DNA from: Bacteroidota bacterium
GTDB lineage: Bacteria > Bacteroidota > Bacteroidia > UKL13-3
NCBI GenBank assembly: GCA_947507965.1
Contig: CANNQU010000006.1
Location: forward strand, 1-64,000
DNA length: 64,000 nt
Direction: 5' to 3'
The translations under genes were made by a program, and so were the position numbers. Each line of letters begins with the position of its first letter. The stretch's first letter is position 1. The notes below the pieces were generated by a model that saw only the letters and a list, made by a program, of their open reading frames with translations, had not been told where the DNA came from and searched no databases. This document shows positions 25,460-34,829 of this stretch, in pieces.

Positions 25460-26781
25460 AAAGATTAGTATTTCTCATGCTCTGTTCTGGCATGTTCATT
25501 CGGAGTATGGCACAAGCTGAAGCTCCATTAAATCTTTCCTTAGACGAGGCCATTTCGATGGGGTCTAAATACAATACCTCGCTTAAAAACGCAGCTATTG
25601 ATGTAAAATTAGCGGACCAAAAAGTTCGTGAAATTATGAGTTCAGGTTTCCCACAACTCAATGGTTCGGGAAGCTTGAATGACTATATTAAATCGCCTAT
25701 TTCATTAATTCCGGCACAAATCTTCGGTGGTCCTCCCGGCACCTATCAAGAGGTTTCCTTTGTTCCAAAATATGGCCTATCGGGTGGGGTATCGGCCTCA
25801 CAACTAGTGTTTAATGGAAGTTATTTTTTAGGTGTGAAAGCATCGAAAGAATATGCGGAGTTTATAAAAGTGCAACAGGAGAAAACAAAATATGACGTTG
25901 AGCGGGATATTACCAAAGCATATCTTACCGTACTTTCTACTCAGGAAACACAAGCAATACTTCAGGAAACGACCAACCGGATTGACACCCAATTGTATAA
26001 TGTTAAAGAAATTTATAAGCAAGGGTTAGTAGAAAAGCTTGATGTGGATCGTTTGAAATTGGTTCAGAGTCAATTGCAGCAACAACTCACACAGTTAAAA
26101 GCAGCTATTGTGGTGCTTAAATCAGTATTAAATCTGCAAATGGGTGTTGATGTAAATAAATCGTTAAACTTAACTACCTCATTGGATGAATTGAATAAGA
26201 TGTTCTCTCTCGAGCGTTATGCCAATGCCGCCTTCGATGTAAATAACAAAATAGAAGTGAGAGTTCTATCAAAAGGTTTGGAGTTGCAAAAGCTAGCTGT
26301 AAAAGCTAATCAAATGGGATATTACCCTTCTTTGGTGGCTTTTGGCACGTATCAATTGAACGGACAGAACAACGATTTCAAATTCCCTAAATATTATAAA
26401 ACAGCTATCGTAGGCCTTCAATTAAGCGTTCCAATTTTTGATGGCTTTGCAAAAGATGCGAAAATAAAACAGTCGAAACTTACACTTGAGCAGGTTGAAA
26501 ACACGAAAGCGAATGTACAAAATGCGTTAACCATGGCGTATCTAAATGCAAATAACAACCTGTCGAATGCCAAAAATCAATTGGAAATAAATAAGCAAAC
26601 ACTTGAATTGGCAGAGTTGGTTTACACCACCACCAAGACGAAGTATGATTTGGGGGTTGGGAGTAGTTTTGAATTAATAACGGCGGATAGTGATTTTAAG
26701 AATGCCAAAATTCAATTCGTAATCTCTCAATATAATTTGGTGAATTCTATCTTCGATTTAAAAACAGCAATCGGTAAATAA
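25456..26781 (+). CDS. TolC-like outer-membrane efflux channel
   Basis: 441 residues with a signal peptide ending near RSMAQA. It has the duplicated helical-hairpin pattern of the outer membrane efflux protein family: LSLDEAISMGSKYNTSLKNAAIDVKLADQKVREIMSS in parts, strand-forming segments around PQLNGSGSL, then EIYKQGLVEKLDVDRLKL and, in the second half, TKTKYDLGVGSSFELITAD. It forms the trimeric exit duct of the tripartite pump. Translation is coupled to tetR by the ATGA overlap; the adaptor gene follows after 47 bp. Confidence 0.92.
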   Translation: MKRLVFLMLCSGMFIRSMAQAEAPLNLSLDEAISMGSKYNTSLKNAAIDVKLADQKVREIMSSGFPQLNGSGSLNDYIKSPISLIPAQIFGGPPGTYQEVSFVPKYGLSGGVSASQLVFNGSYFLGVKASKEYAEFIKVQQEKTKYDVERDITKAYLTVLSTQETQAILQETTNRIDTQLYNVKEIYKQGLVEKLDVDRLKLVQSQLQQQLTQLKAAIVVLKSVLNLQMGVDVNKSLNLTTSLDELNKMFSLERYANAAFDVNNKIEVRVLSKGLELQKLAVKANQMGYYPSLVAFGTYQLNGQNNDFKFPKYYKTAIVGLQLSVPIFDGFAKDAKIKQSKLTLEQVENTKANVQNALTMAYLNANNNLSNAKNQLEINKQTLELAELVYTTTKTKYDLGVGSSFELITADSDFKNAKIQFVISQYNLVNSIFDLKTAIGK

Positions 26782-26828
26782 CAGCAATATAAAAATAGCA
26801 TCTCCGTATTTTAAAATCAAAATCAATT

Positions 26829-27983
26829 ATGTCAAATAAAATAATAGCAATAGTAGTAATCAGTTTGTTTTTTGCAGCTTGCAAGCAGGATAAAACTGAT
26901 CTGGGGCTTAAGAAGACCGAGCTGGAAGGATTACTTAAACAGCAAACCGAGTTGAATAGCAAGGTAGCGAAACTTCGAAAAGAAATCGATGCATTGGATA
27001 CCCTTGCCATAAATCAGAAGAAGATTAAGGCTGTTGATATCACCGTAGCTTCATTGCAGGAATTCAGACATTTCATTGAGGCGTCGGCCGTTGTTGAAAG
27101 CGATCAGAATAATTTGATTACCGCAAAAACCCCTGGTTTTGTAATTAATGGAATTTTGGTTAAACCCGGCGACCAGGTGAGTGCCGGTCAAACCTTATGT
27201 ACTGTTGATAACAGTGCCTTGGTTCAAAGTTTAGAAGCCATTAAGGTACAAGTAAATTTGGCCCAAACAGCATTCGATCGTCAAAAGACACTATGGGATA
27301 AAAAGATAGGAAGTGAGATTCAATATCTGCAAGCCAAAGCACAGAAAGAGGCCAGTGAAAAACAGAAGGCCAATTTGGAGGTAACCATTTCTAATACCAA
27401 TATTTATGCCCCTTACGCGGGTACCATCGATGCGGTGAATTTTAAATTAGGCGATAATACGGCTGCCTTCAGTCCGGCACAAAATTTTGGAGGTATTCGA
27501 ATTGTAAATAATAGTCGATTGAAGTTAACTGCAAAATTGGCGGATACGTATATCAATAAAGTACATGTAGGCGATCGTGTGAAATTTGTAATTCCCGATT
27601 TGAACAATAAAGAGGTGGAGGCCACCGTGTCGTATGTGGCAGGAACGATTAGTGATAAAAGAACTTTTGATATTATCGTTTGGTTGTCAAATAATGTCGA
27701 CTTAAAACCCAATATGAATGCTACTTTGAAAATTAATGATCTAAGCTTGAAAAATGTTATTGTGGTGAGTGAGAATATTATTCAAAGTTCTGAAGGGCAA
27801 AAATCTTTACTGGTTTTAACCCATGAAGGTGGGAAAAGCCGGGTACGAAAGTTACTCATCACCACGGGCGAAAATTATGGTGGTTTAGTGGTGGTGAATG
27901 GCTTAAAGGAAGGTGATGAAATTGTCACCACTGGGTTTTCAGGTATTAATGATGGTGAAGAAGTTAAGCATCTGCCATTATAA
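26829..27983 (+). CDS. RND efflux periplasmic adaptor (lipoprotein)
   Basis: 384 residues with a lipoprotein signal (lipobox FAAC, Cys18). A coiled coil at about residues 28-60 precedes the membrane-fusion core: the first half-lipoyl segment GFVINGILVKPGDQVSAGQTLC, an alpha hairpin (QVNLAQTAFDRQKTLWDKKI ... KEASEKQKANLEVT), the second half NTNIYAPYAGTIDAVNFKLGD, then beta-barrel and membrane-proximal domains. It links the inner-membrane RND pump to the TolC-like channel. The gene lies 47 bp after the channel gene and 42 bp before the pump gene. Confidence 0.93.
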   Translation: MSNKIIAIVVISLFFAACKQDKTDLGLKKTELEGLLKQQTELNSKVAKLRKEIDALDTLAINQKKIKAVDITVASLQEFRHFIEASAVVESDQNNLITAKTPGFVINGILVKPGDQVSAGQTLCTVDNSALVQSLEAIKVQVNLAQTAFDRQKTLWDKKIGSEIQYLQAKAQKEASEKQKANLEVTISNTNIYAPYAGTIDAVNFKLGDNTAAFSPAQNFGGIRIVNNSRLKLTAKLADTYINKVHVGDRVKFVIPDLNNKEVEATVSYVAGTISDKRTFDIIVWLSNNVDLKPNMNATLKINDLSLKNVIVVSENIIQSSEGQKSLLVLTHEGGKSRVRKLLITTGENYGGLVVVNGLKEGDEIVTTGFSGINDGEEVKHLPL

Positions 27984-28025
27984 GATCCATCGGAAGTTAG
28001 AATATTTAGTTAAATCAATCGAAAA

Positions 28026-31000
28026 ATGAAGAAGGAATTTAAACCCACTACCTGGGCTATAAAAAATAAAACGGCGGTATATATTATTACCATATTGCTT
28101 TCCATTGCGGGTATGTCTATTTATAGCTCCTTGCCTAAGGAACGCTTCCCCGATGTGGTGATGCCTACCATATTTGTACAAACGATTTATCCAGGCGTAT
28201 CTCCTACCGATATAGAAACTTCGGTAACACAGCCGCTCGAAAAGCAACTGAAATCGATAAGTGGAGTTAAGAAAGTAACCAGTACTTCAATGGAGAGTGT
28301 GTCGATTGTAACGGTAGAGTTTAATTCTAAAGTGAAGATAGAAGAAGCTAAACAGAAAGTACGTGATGCTTTGGATAAAGCCCAGAATGATATTCCGGCT
28401 GATGCGCAAAAAAATCAGGCTATTGGAGAATTTGATATTAGTGAGCTTCCTATCATGAATATCAATCTAAGTGGAGATTTTGATGCCTTGAAATTAAAGG
28501 CATTTGCGAAAATGCTGAAAGATAAAATAGAAGGAAACATAGAGATAAAACGATGCGATATCATCGGGGCACTTGATCGTGAAATAAAAGTTAACATCGA
28601 TTTAAACAAGATGCTTACCTACCAACTTTCGTTCGATGATGTAGAGAATCAATTTCGGTACAATAATGTAAATATTAGCGGTGGAAATATACTGGTTGGT
28701 GATATTCGTCGCACGTTGCGAGTTACCGGTGAGTTCAAAAATTTGGAGGAGATAAGAAATATGATCGTGCGCACCCCATCGGGCACGGCGCTTCACCTAT
28801 ATGAATTTGCGGAGGTAAGTGATGACACCAAAGACCGTGAATCTTTTGCTCGCTTGGATGATAAACCGGTAGTAACCGTTAATGTGATAAAACGTGCCGG
28901 AGAAAATTTGATTAACGCAGCCGATAAAATTAAAATAACGATAGCACAGTTTCAAAAAGAAGGCAAATACCCGGAAAGCTTAAAAGTGACACTCACCGGC
29001 GACTTGAGTAAACAAACGCAACATCAATTAGACGACTTAATTAATACCGTCATTTTGGGGTTTTTATTCGTAACAATTGTTTTGATGTTTTTTATGGGGG
29101 TGGAAAATGCATTTTATGTTGGGCTTTCTGTGCCATTAAGCTCCTTACTTGCTTTTTTATTTATGCCGTCATTGGGTTTCTCGCTTAATTTAATTGTGTT
29201 GTTCTCGTTTTTATTGGCGCTTGGAATTGTCGTCGATGATGCCATCGTGGTGATCGAAAATACGCATCGTATATTCAATAAACATAAAGATATTACTTTG
29301 TTCAATGCAGCAAAAGAGGCAGCCGGTGAAGTTTTTATTCCGGTACTCACGGGTACGTTAACCAATGTAGCTCCTTTCTTTCCACTGCTCTTCTGGCCTG
29401 GAATTGCGGGTAAGTTCTTTTATTTTCTGCCAGTTACATTAATTATAACGTTGTTTGCGTCGTTAGTTGTTGCCTTTATAATTAATCCGGTATTTGCCGT
29501 TTCGTTTATGAAACGCGATCATGAGTATAAACAGGATAGCTTTCGTCGATATCGTAAACCTATTATGGTGTTGCTTATTTTGGGTACTGCCTTGCATCTG
29601 ATGGGTTGGGCTTCCAACTCCTTAGCGATGCATGGCTTTGGTAATTTCGTGCTATCTTGTATTGTCATCCTCGCCATCGTGCATTACCTCTTTAATCCTT
29701 TAATTCATGCCTTTCAGGATAACCTGCTTCCACGAATGCGTAATGGATATCGCAGCATCGTAACGTTTGCCATTCGAGGTTCTCATTCTCGGTGGATTTT
29801 TAGTGGTGCCATTCTCTTTTTCTTCATCAGTATCTTTATCTTTATTTCCTCCAAGCCTAAAGTTGAGTTCTTCCCTTCTGGCGACCCAAATTTTGTATAT
29901 GTATATTGCGAGTTACCTATTGGAACGGAAGTTCATTATACCGACAGCATCACCAAGATTTTGGAAAGAAAGGTAAACGAATCGATTGTTAATGATAAGG
30001 AAATTGTGGAATCGGTGATTGCCAATGTTGCCATTGGTGCAGGCGATCCTCGAAATCCTGATAGAGCAGCCCAATCTCACAAGAGTAAAGTTACCGTTGC
30101 CTTCAAGGAGTTTGAGCATCGTCATGGTAAATCAACGTCGCTAATTCTAAAAGCAATACGCAATAATATTAAAGATATTCCTGGAACTTCGATCTCTGTG
30201 GAGCAAGAGCAAAATGGTCCTCCTACAGGTAGAGATCTTCAGATTGAGATTACTGGTGATCATTTCGATTCGTTGGTCGCAATTTCTGCTCGTGTTAAAG
30301 CGTTAATTAGTTCTTCAGGAATCCAGGGAATTGATCAATTAAAAACGGATCTTATTTTGGATAAACCGGAGTTGAAGGTGGTCATTGACAAAGTTAAAGC
30401 GCAGAAAGAAGGCTTATCGGTAGGGCAAATAGGTAGCAATCTGTTCGCAGGCCTTAGTGGTAGTAGAAATCCTTCCAAATTACGTGATGGAGAAGATGAG
30501 ATACCTATTATTGTTCGCTTACAAGAGCAGTACCGAGCAAAACCAGAAGATCTATTACGGATGAATATTACCTTTCGTGATATGAGCAGTGGGCAACTAA
30601 AAACGGTTCCCTTGGCAGCCGTGGTGACGGTTGAAAATGCAAAAAACTATAATGGAATTAATCGCAAAGGACAGCGAAGAATGGTTACCCTATATAGTGG
30701 ATTGGTGAAAGGCTTTAACGGTAATCAGGTAAATGCAGAGTTGAAAAAACTATTGGCCGATGTGACCATGTCAGATGGATATGAAATTAAGCAAGGTGGT
30801 GCCCAAGAAGATCAGGCGGAAACCAGTATTTTTTTACTTTGGGCCTTCGCAGGAGCCATTGCGTTAATGTTCGTCGTTATCGTTATTCAATTTAACTCAA
30901 GCACCAAGCCATTAATCATATTCTCAACGATTGTATTTAGTCTTTCGGGAGTGTTTTTAGGATACGCTATTTCTGGACGGCCATTCGTTATTGCAATGTC

Positions 31001-31424
31001 AGGCGTTGGCATCCTTGCCTTGGCAGGTATTGTAGTAAAAAATGGTATTATCCTAATCGAGTTTATTGATGAACTGAAAGCTCGTGGAATGCGTACACGT
31101 CAGGCTATTATTGAAGGTGGGGTTACACGTATGACGCCTGTATTGCTTACCGCCTTGGCTGCAATTTTAGGCTTGATACCACTGGCCGTAGGTGTGAATA
31201 TGAATTTTGGAGGCTTATTTACTTCCTTTAATCCCAATTTTTATCTCGGTGGAGAAAGTGTTGTTTTCTGGGGTCCATTGGCCTGGACCATCATTTACGG
31301 GTTAATTGTGGCTACGTTTCTTACCCTGATTGTAGCCCCAAGTATGTATTTGATTCGGTACAGGCTAAAGCTAAAACAATTGCGCAAACGTCAGACGAAG
31401 CGGATATTGAATAGTAGCAATTAA
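28026..31424 (+). CDS. RND efflux pump permease
   Basis: 1132 residues with the AcrB-type layout of twelve membrane helices and two large periplasmic loops. Helix 4 carries the proton-relay pair in LGIVVDDAIVVIENTHR and helix 10 has the matching lysine in LAGIVVKNGIILIEFID. The N-terminal PGVSPTDIETSVTQPLEKQL and the C-terminal RMTPVLLTALAAILGLIPLA motifs are conserved. It is about 80 residues longer than AcrB; the extra length lies around residues 500-560 with added hydrophobic segments. It drives proton-coupled export of unknown substrates. It ends only 7 bp from the stop of convergent mutL. Confidence 0.93.
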   Translation: MKKEFKPTTWAIKNKTAVYIITILLSIAGMSIYSSLPKERFPDVVMPTIFVQTIYPGVSPTDIETSVTQPLEKQLKSISGVKKVTSTSMESVSIVTVEFNSKVKIEEAKQKVRDALDKAQNDIPADAQKNQAIGEFDISELPIMNINLSGDFDALKLKAFAKMLKDKIEGNIEIKRCDIIGALDREIKVNIDLNKMLTYQLSFDDVENQFRYNNVNISGGNILVGDIRRTLRVTGEFKNLEEIRNMIVRTPSGTALHLYEFAEVSDDTKDRESFARLDDKPVVTVNVIKRAGENLINAADKIKITIAQFQKEGKYPESLKVTLTGDLSKQTQHQLDDLINTVILGFLFVTIVLMFFMGVENAFYVGLSVPLSSLLAFLFMPSLGFSLNLIVLFSFLLALGIVVDDAIVVIENTHRIFNKHKDITLFNAAKEAAGEVFIPVLTGTLTNVAPFFPLLFWPGIAGKFFYFLPVTLIITLFASLVVAFIINPVFAVSFMKRDHEYKQDSFRRYRKPIMVLLILGTALHLMGWASNSLAMHGFGNFVLSCIVILAIVHYLFNPLIHAFQDNLLPRMRNGYRSIVTFAIRGSHSRWIFSGAILFFFISIFIFISSKPKVEFFPSGDPNFVYVYCELPIGTEVHYTDSITKILERKVNESIVNDKEIVESVIANVAIGAGDPRNPDRAAQSHKSKVTVAFKEFEHRHGKSTSLILKAIRNNIKDIPGTSISVEQEQNGPPTGRDLQIEITGDHFDSLVAISARVKALISSSGIQGIDQLKTDLILDKPELKVVIDKVKAQKEGLSVGQIGSNLFAGLSGSRNPSKLRDGEDEIPIIVRLQEQYRAKPEDLLRMNITFRDMSSGQLKTVPLAAVVTVENAKNYNGINRKGQRRMVTLYSGLVKGFNGNQVNAELKKLLADVTMSDGYEIKQGGAQEDQAETSIFLLWAFAGAIALMFVVIVIQFNSSTKPLIIFSTIVFSLSGVFLGYAISGRPFVIAMSGVGILALAGIVVKNGIILIEFIDELKARGMRTRQAIIEGGVTRMTPVLLTALAAILGLIPLAVGVNMNFGGLFTSFNPNFYLGGESVVFWGPLAWTIIYGLIVATFLTLIVAPSMYLIRYRLKLKQLRKRQTKRILNSSN

Positions 31425-31431
31425 CTCCGGA

Positions 31432-33261
31432 TTAAAACATTCTTTCTAAATCGTCCAGTGAAATGGTGCGTACGATAATTTTTCCGTCTGCCGTTTGGTA
31501 AGGCATGGTGCACGCAAAGAGCTCGTCAACCATATTTCGCATTTCCTCATTTCCTAAGGTTTTACCGTATTTAATACTTAATCGTTTCGATAAACTTCTG
31601 GCAACACTTTCCCGCTTGGTGATTTTTACGTCGGTTTTGTATGTTTTATACTGTTCGAGCATGCCCTCAAATAATTCCTGAGGGCTATTGTTGTTCGCTT
31701 CTGCCGGCAGTCCATTAATTACAACCTGATTATTTCCAAAATCATCGAGCACAAAACCCAAGGCCCGAAATTCATGCATTAATTCCTGAAATAATACCAT
31801 ATCGCCGGCATTAAACTGGATGACAATAGGAAACAATACGTGTTGGCTCATGCCCGTGTTTTTCTCCATCTCTTCCAAATAACGTTCGTACAGTATCCTC
31901 TCATGTGCTGCCTGTTGGTCGATAAGCATCATCCCACTTTTAATGGATGAAACAATATACCGTTTGTGAAACTGCATGAATTGTTTTTGTATATCGTCTT
32001 CATTTTGCAAGTCGTTGCTCAACGAAGGCTGTATGATATGCTTTTCTACCGAGGCTGTGCTGTTTTCTGAAGGAGTATACAGTTGTTGCCAGTTTTTTTG
32101 ATTGTCTTGTTCGCGATAGCTCGGTTCGCGTTGGGTATAGTTATCCTTGTTGAAGGGGTTGAAGTTTTGATCTACTCTTATTTCCGGGGGAAACGGAATT
32201 TCATCCTTTCCAAAGAAATTAGGATTGAAATTTTGTATATCAGATGGCGCCTCGAAGTCGAATTGAGGGGTGATGGTATGTTGCCCTAAAGTTCGTTTGA
32301 CGACGGCCTTTAAAATGGTGTATAAATTCTTTTCATCACGAAATTTTATTTCTGTTTTTGTAGGGTGAACATTAATATCAATCGTTGACGGGTCTAAGTC
32401 GATGAATAACACATAAAAAGGGAAGTTGTCGGTAGGCATCAAATCTTGATAAGCACCTACTACCGCATGATTGAGATAGGAGTTTTTAATAAAACGCTGG
32501 TTAACAAAGAAAAATTGTTCGCCTCTGGTTCTTTTGGCAAAGTCGGGTTTGCCTACAAAACCATAGATTGATGCGAGCTGTGTCGATTCATTGACGGTTA
32601 AAATTTGTTCTTTGTATTTTTCTCCAAACAATCCAATGATACGCTGTTTCAAGGTTCCGGATAGAACGTGAAAAACATCACTATCATTGTTGGTCATCGA
32701 AAATCCAATATGTGGATTGGCTAACGCTACCCTTAAAAATTCTTCGATAATATGATTTGCCTCTACCGAATCGCTCTTTAAAAAAGTACGGCGTGCCGGA
32801 ACATTAAAAAACAAGTTTTTTACCGAAATGGTTGTACCTACCGGTGTTGCCACTACTTCTTGCATCTTTACCTGACTGCCCTCAATAACAATCTGCGTGC
32901 CTACTTCATCTTCTGCCCTTTTGGTTTTCATGTCCACTTGAGCTACCGCGGCTAAGCTAGCCAATGCCTCCCCTCTAAATCCGAAAGTTTGTAAAGAAAA
33001 CAGATCTTCAATGGCCCTGAGCTTACTCGTGGCATGCCGCTCCCAACAAAGCCGAGCGTCAACCTCACTCATGCCTGAACCATTGTCTGTAATTTGTATT
33101 AGGGCCTTTCCTCCTTCTCTTATATTTAAGGTGATTTTGGTCGCCTTTGCATCAACACTATTCTCTAAAAGTTCTTTCACTACACTGGATGGGCGTTGCA
33201 CAACTTCTCCGGCCGCTATTTGATTTGCGGTATGATCAGGTAATAAATTGATGACTCCCAT
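31432..33261 (-). CDS. mutL: DNA mismatch repair protein MutL
   Basis: 609 residues from ATG 33259-33261 (MGVINLLPDHTANQIAAGEV); a TTG three codons earlier lies in a promoter box. The N-terminal GHKL ATPase has ENSVDA, DNGSGM, RHATSKL and FGFRGEALASL. The C-terminal dimerisation domain holds DQQAAHERILYE, which corresponds to the DQHA(x)2E(x)4E nuclease motif of endonuclease-type MutL with Gln in place of His. MutL couples mismatch recognition by MutS to strand incision and removal. A low-complexity linker (about residues 340-425) separates the domains. Confidence 0.96.
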   Translation of the reverse strand: MGVINLLPDHTANQIAAGEVVQRPSSVVKELLENSVDAKATKITLNIREGGKALIQITDNGSGMSEVDARLCWERHATSKLRAIEDLFSLQTFGFRGEALASLAAVAQVDMKTKRAEDEVGTQIVIEGSQVKMQEVVATPVGTTISVKNLFFNVPARRTFLKSDSVEANHIIEEFLRVALANPHIGFSMTNNDSDVFHVLSGTLKQRIIGLFGEKYKEQILTVNESTQLASIYGFVGKPDFAKRTRGEQFFFVNQRFIKNSYLNHAVVGAYQDLMPTDNFPFYVLFIDLDPSTIDINVHPTKTEIKFRDEKNLYTILKAVVKRTLGQHTITPQFDFEAPSDIQNFNPNFFGKDEIPFPPEIRVDQNFNPFNKDNYTQREPSYREQDNQKNWQQLYTPSENSTASVEKHIIQPSLSNDLQNEDDIQKQFMQFHKRYIVSSIKSGMMLIDQQAAHERILYERYLEEMEKNTGMSQHVLFPIVIQFNAGDMVLFQELMHEFRALGFVLDDFGNNQVVINGLPAEANNNSPQELFEGMLEQYKTYKTDVKITKRESVARSLSKRLSIKYGKTLGNEEMRNMVDELFACTMPYQTADGKIIVRTISLDDLERMF

Positions 33262-33267
33262 ACCCTG

Positions 33268-33275
33268 CAAAAATA
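33268..33275 (-). promoter_or_regulatory. -7 element directly before mutL
   Basis: TATTTTTG on the minus strand, ending 6 bp before the mutL ATG and covering the alternative TTG start. Predicts a leaderless mutL transcript. Confidence 0.4.
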
Positions 33276-33382
33276 AGGGTTCTCTACGACTAAAGTCTCC
33301 GATTTTTATCTGGCCTCACCAATGGTCTTCTTTTTAACGCCCCAACACACGAAGTGTAGCTTGCATTCGACGAAGAAAATTC

Positions 33383-33414
33383 TTGCACTAAAAACAAATA
33401 AAAAATTAGTTTTG
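33383..33414 (+). promoter_or_regulatory. Promoter of the acetylation pair
   Basis: TTG at 33383-33385 and TAGTTTTG at 33407-33414, spaced 21 bp, ending 10 bp before the MBOAT start codon. Confidence 0.45.
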
Positions 33415-33424
33415 CTTTCTTCTT

Positions 33425-34825
33425 ATGCTGTTTAACTCGTTTGCATTTATACTTTTCTTTCCCCTGGTGGTGGGATGTTACTTTTTGTTGCCTCAGCGTT
33501 TTCGAAATATTTTTTTATTGGCATGTAGCTGCTATTTCTATATGTACTTTAACCCTATTTACATATTAATTTTAGCCTATACTATCGCAGTCGATTTTTT
33601 TGTCGGAATCAAAATAGAAAATAATTTTGGAAATAGGAGAGCCCAGAAAATATGGCTATATGCCTCTCTGGTTGCGAATATAGGGGCATTGGCTTTTTTT
33701 AAGTACGCCAACTTTGTATGGGAAAATATCTCTTCGGCCCTATCTCTTGCTAGTATTAATCCGTCTTTTTCTTTGCCCGCTATTTTACTGCCTATTGGCC
33801 TTTCATTTCATACGTTTCAGGCCATAAGCTATTCGGTAGAAGTGTATCGTGGAAAGCAGAAAGCAGAGCGAAATATCCTCGTCTATTCTTTGTATGTGAT
33901 GTTTTTCCCCCAGTTGGTTGCCGGTCCTATCGAACGTCCACAAAGACTTTTGCATCAATTCACCGGTAAACATTACTTCACCTACTCCAATTTTTCTATC
34001 GGAGCAAAATGGATTCTTTGGGGGCTGTTTAAAAAAGTAGTGGTGGCCGATAATCTTTCAACGTTAGTGGATGCTGTTTATAATTCTCCTCAGAGTCATA
34101 CCGGATTGGCATTGCTGGCGGCCACAGGGCTCTTTGCATTTCAAATTTATGGCGACTTTAGTGGCTATAGTGATATGGCTAAGGGTATTGCTAAAATTAT
34201 GGGTTTCGATTTAAGTATAAATTTCAATTTGCCTTATTTCTCTGCTAGTGTAAGTGAATTCTGGAGGAAATGGCATATCTCCCTCTCCAGTTGGTTTAAA
34301 GAGTACGTGTACGTTCCTCTGGGAGGTAATAAAGAAAATTTTTTCAGGAATTTGTTTATCACCTTTGCCCTGAGCGGGCTATGGCATGGCGCTAATTTCA
34401 CCTATCTTGTGTGGGGTGTTCTCAATGGTATATTGGTGTTCATGGATAAATACGTCTTCAAAATCCCTTTTAATATACCCCGTTTCCTGAAAATGGCGAT
34501 GGCATTTCTTTTGATCGATTTCTGTTGGATATTTTTCAGATCTTCCTCGCTCTCCGACGCCTCCTATATCATCACGCACGCTTTCACCAATTGGTCTTGG
34601 TACACCTTAAATACCATAGCGGTGGAACGCCATACCTGGTTCATTGCACTCTCCATGCTTGCTTTCATGCTCACTGTTGAGTGGCTTACAAAAGCAAAAT
34701 CGGTCATCGGATGGTGGAATGAAACGGCGCGAGAGTATAAAATTATATTCCTCAATGTTTTACTTATTTTAATGCTTCTTTTTGGGGTGTTTGAACATCG
34801 TACTTTTATCTACTTTCAATTTTAG
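33425..34825 (+). CDS. MBOAT-family O-acyltransferase, AlgI-like
   Basis: 466 residues with about ten membrane helices. The start MLFNSFAFILFFPLVVGCYFLLP and the motifs LPIGLSFHTFQAISYSVEVYRG, FGDFSGYSDMAKGIAKIMGF-like (here YGDFSGYSDMAKGIA), FWRKWHISLSSWFKEYVYVPLGG and SGLWHGANFTYLVWG are those of the AlgI/DltB group; the His in SGLWHGA is the catalytic one. Such proteins pass acyl groups, usually acetyl, across the membrane to an exported polymer. The next gene encodes an SGNH-type protein 4 bp downstream, the normal partner. The acceptor polymer is not revealed by the neighbours. Confidence 0.93.
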   Translation: MLFNSFAFILFFPLVVGCYFLLPQRFRNIFLLACSCYFYMYFNPIYILILAYTIAVDFFVGIKIENNFGNRRAQKIWLYASLVANIGALAFFKYANFVWENISSALSLASINPSFSLPAILLPIGLSFHTFQAISYSVEVYRGKQKAERNILVYSLYVMFFPQLVAGPIERPQRLLHQFTGKHYFTYSNFSIGAKWILWGLFKKVVVADNLSTLVDAVYNSPQSHTGLALLAATGLFAFQIYGDFSGYSDMAKGIAKIMGFDLSINFNLPYFSASVSEFWRKWHISLSSWFKEYVYVPLGGNKENFFRNLFITFALSGLWHGANFTYLVWGVLNGILVFMDKYVFKIPFNIPRFLKMAMAFLLIDFCWIFFRSSSLSDASYIITHAFTNWSWYTLNTIAVERHTWFIALSMLAFMLTVEWLTKAKSVIGWWNETAREYKIIFLNVLLILMLLFGVFEHRTFIYFQF

Positions 34826-34829
34826 AATC

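Noticed and set aside
34782..34829. Earlier start for the SGNH-like protein overlapping the MBOAT gene
   Set aside because: It would overlap the MBOAT gene by 44 bp; ATG 34830 gives 4-bp spacing and a clean membrane anchor.
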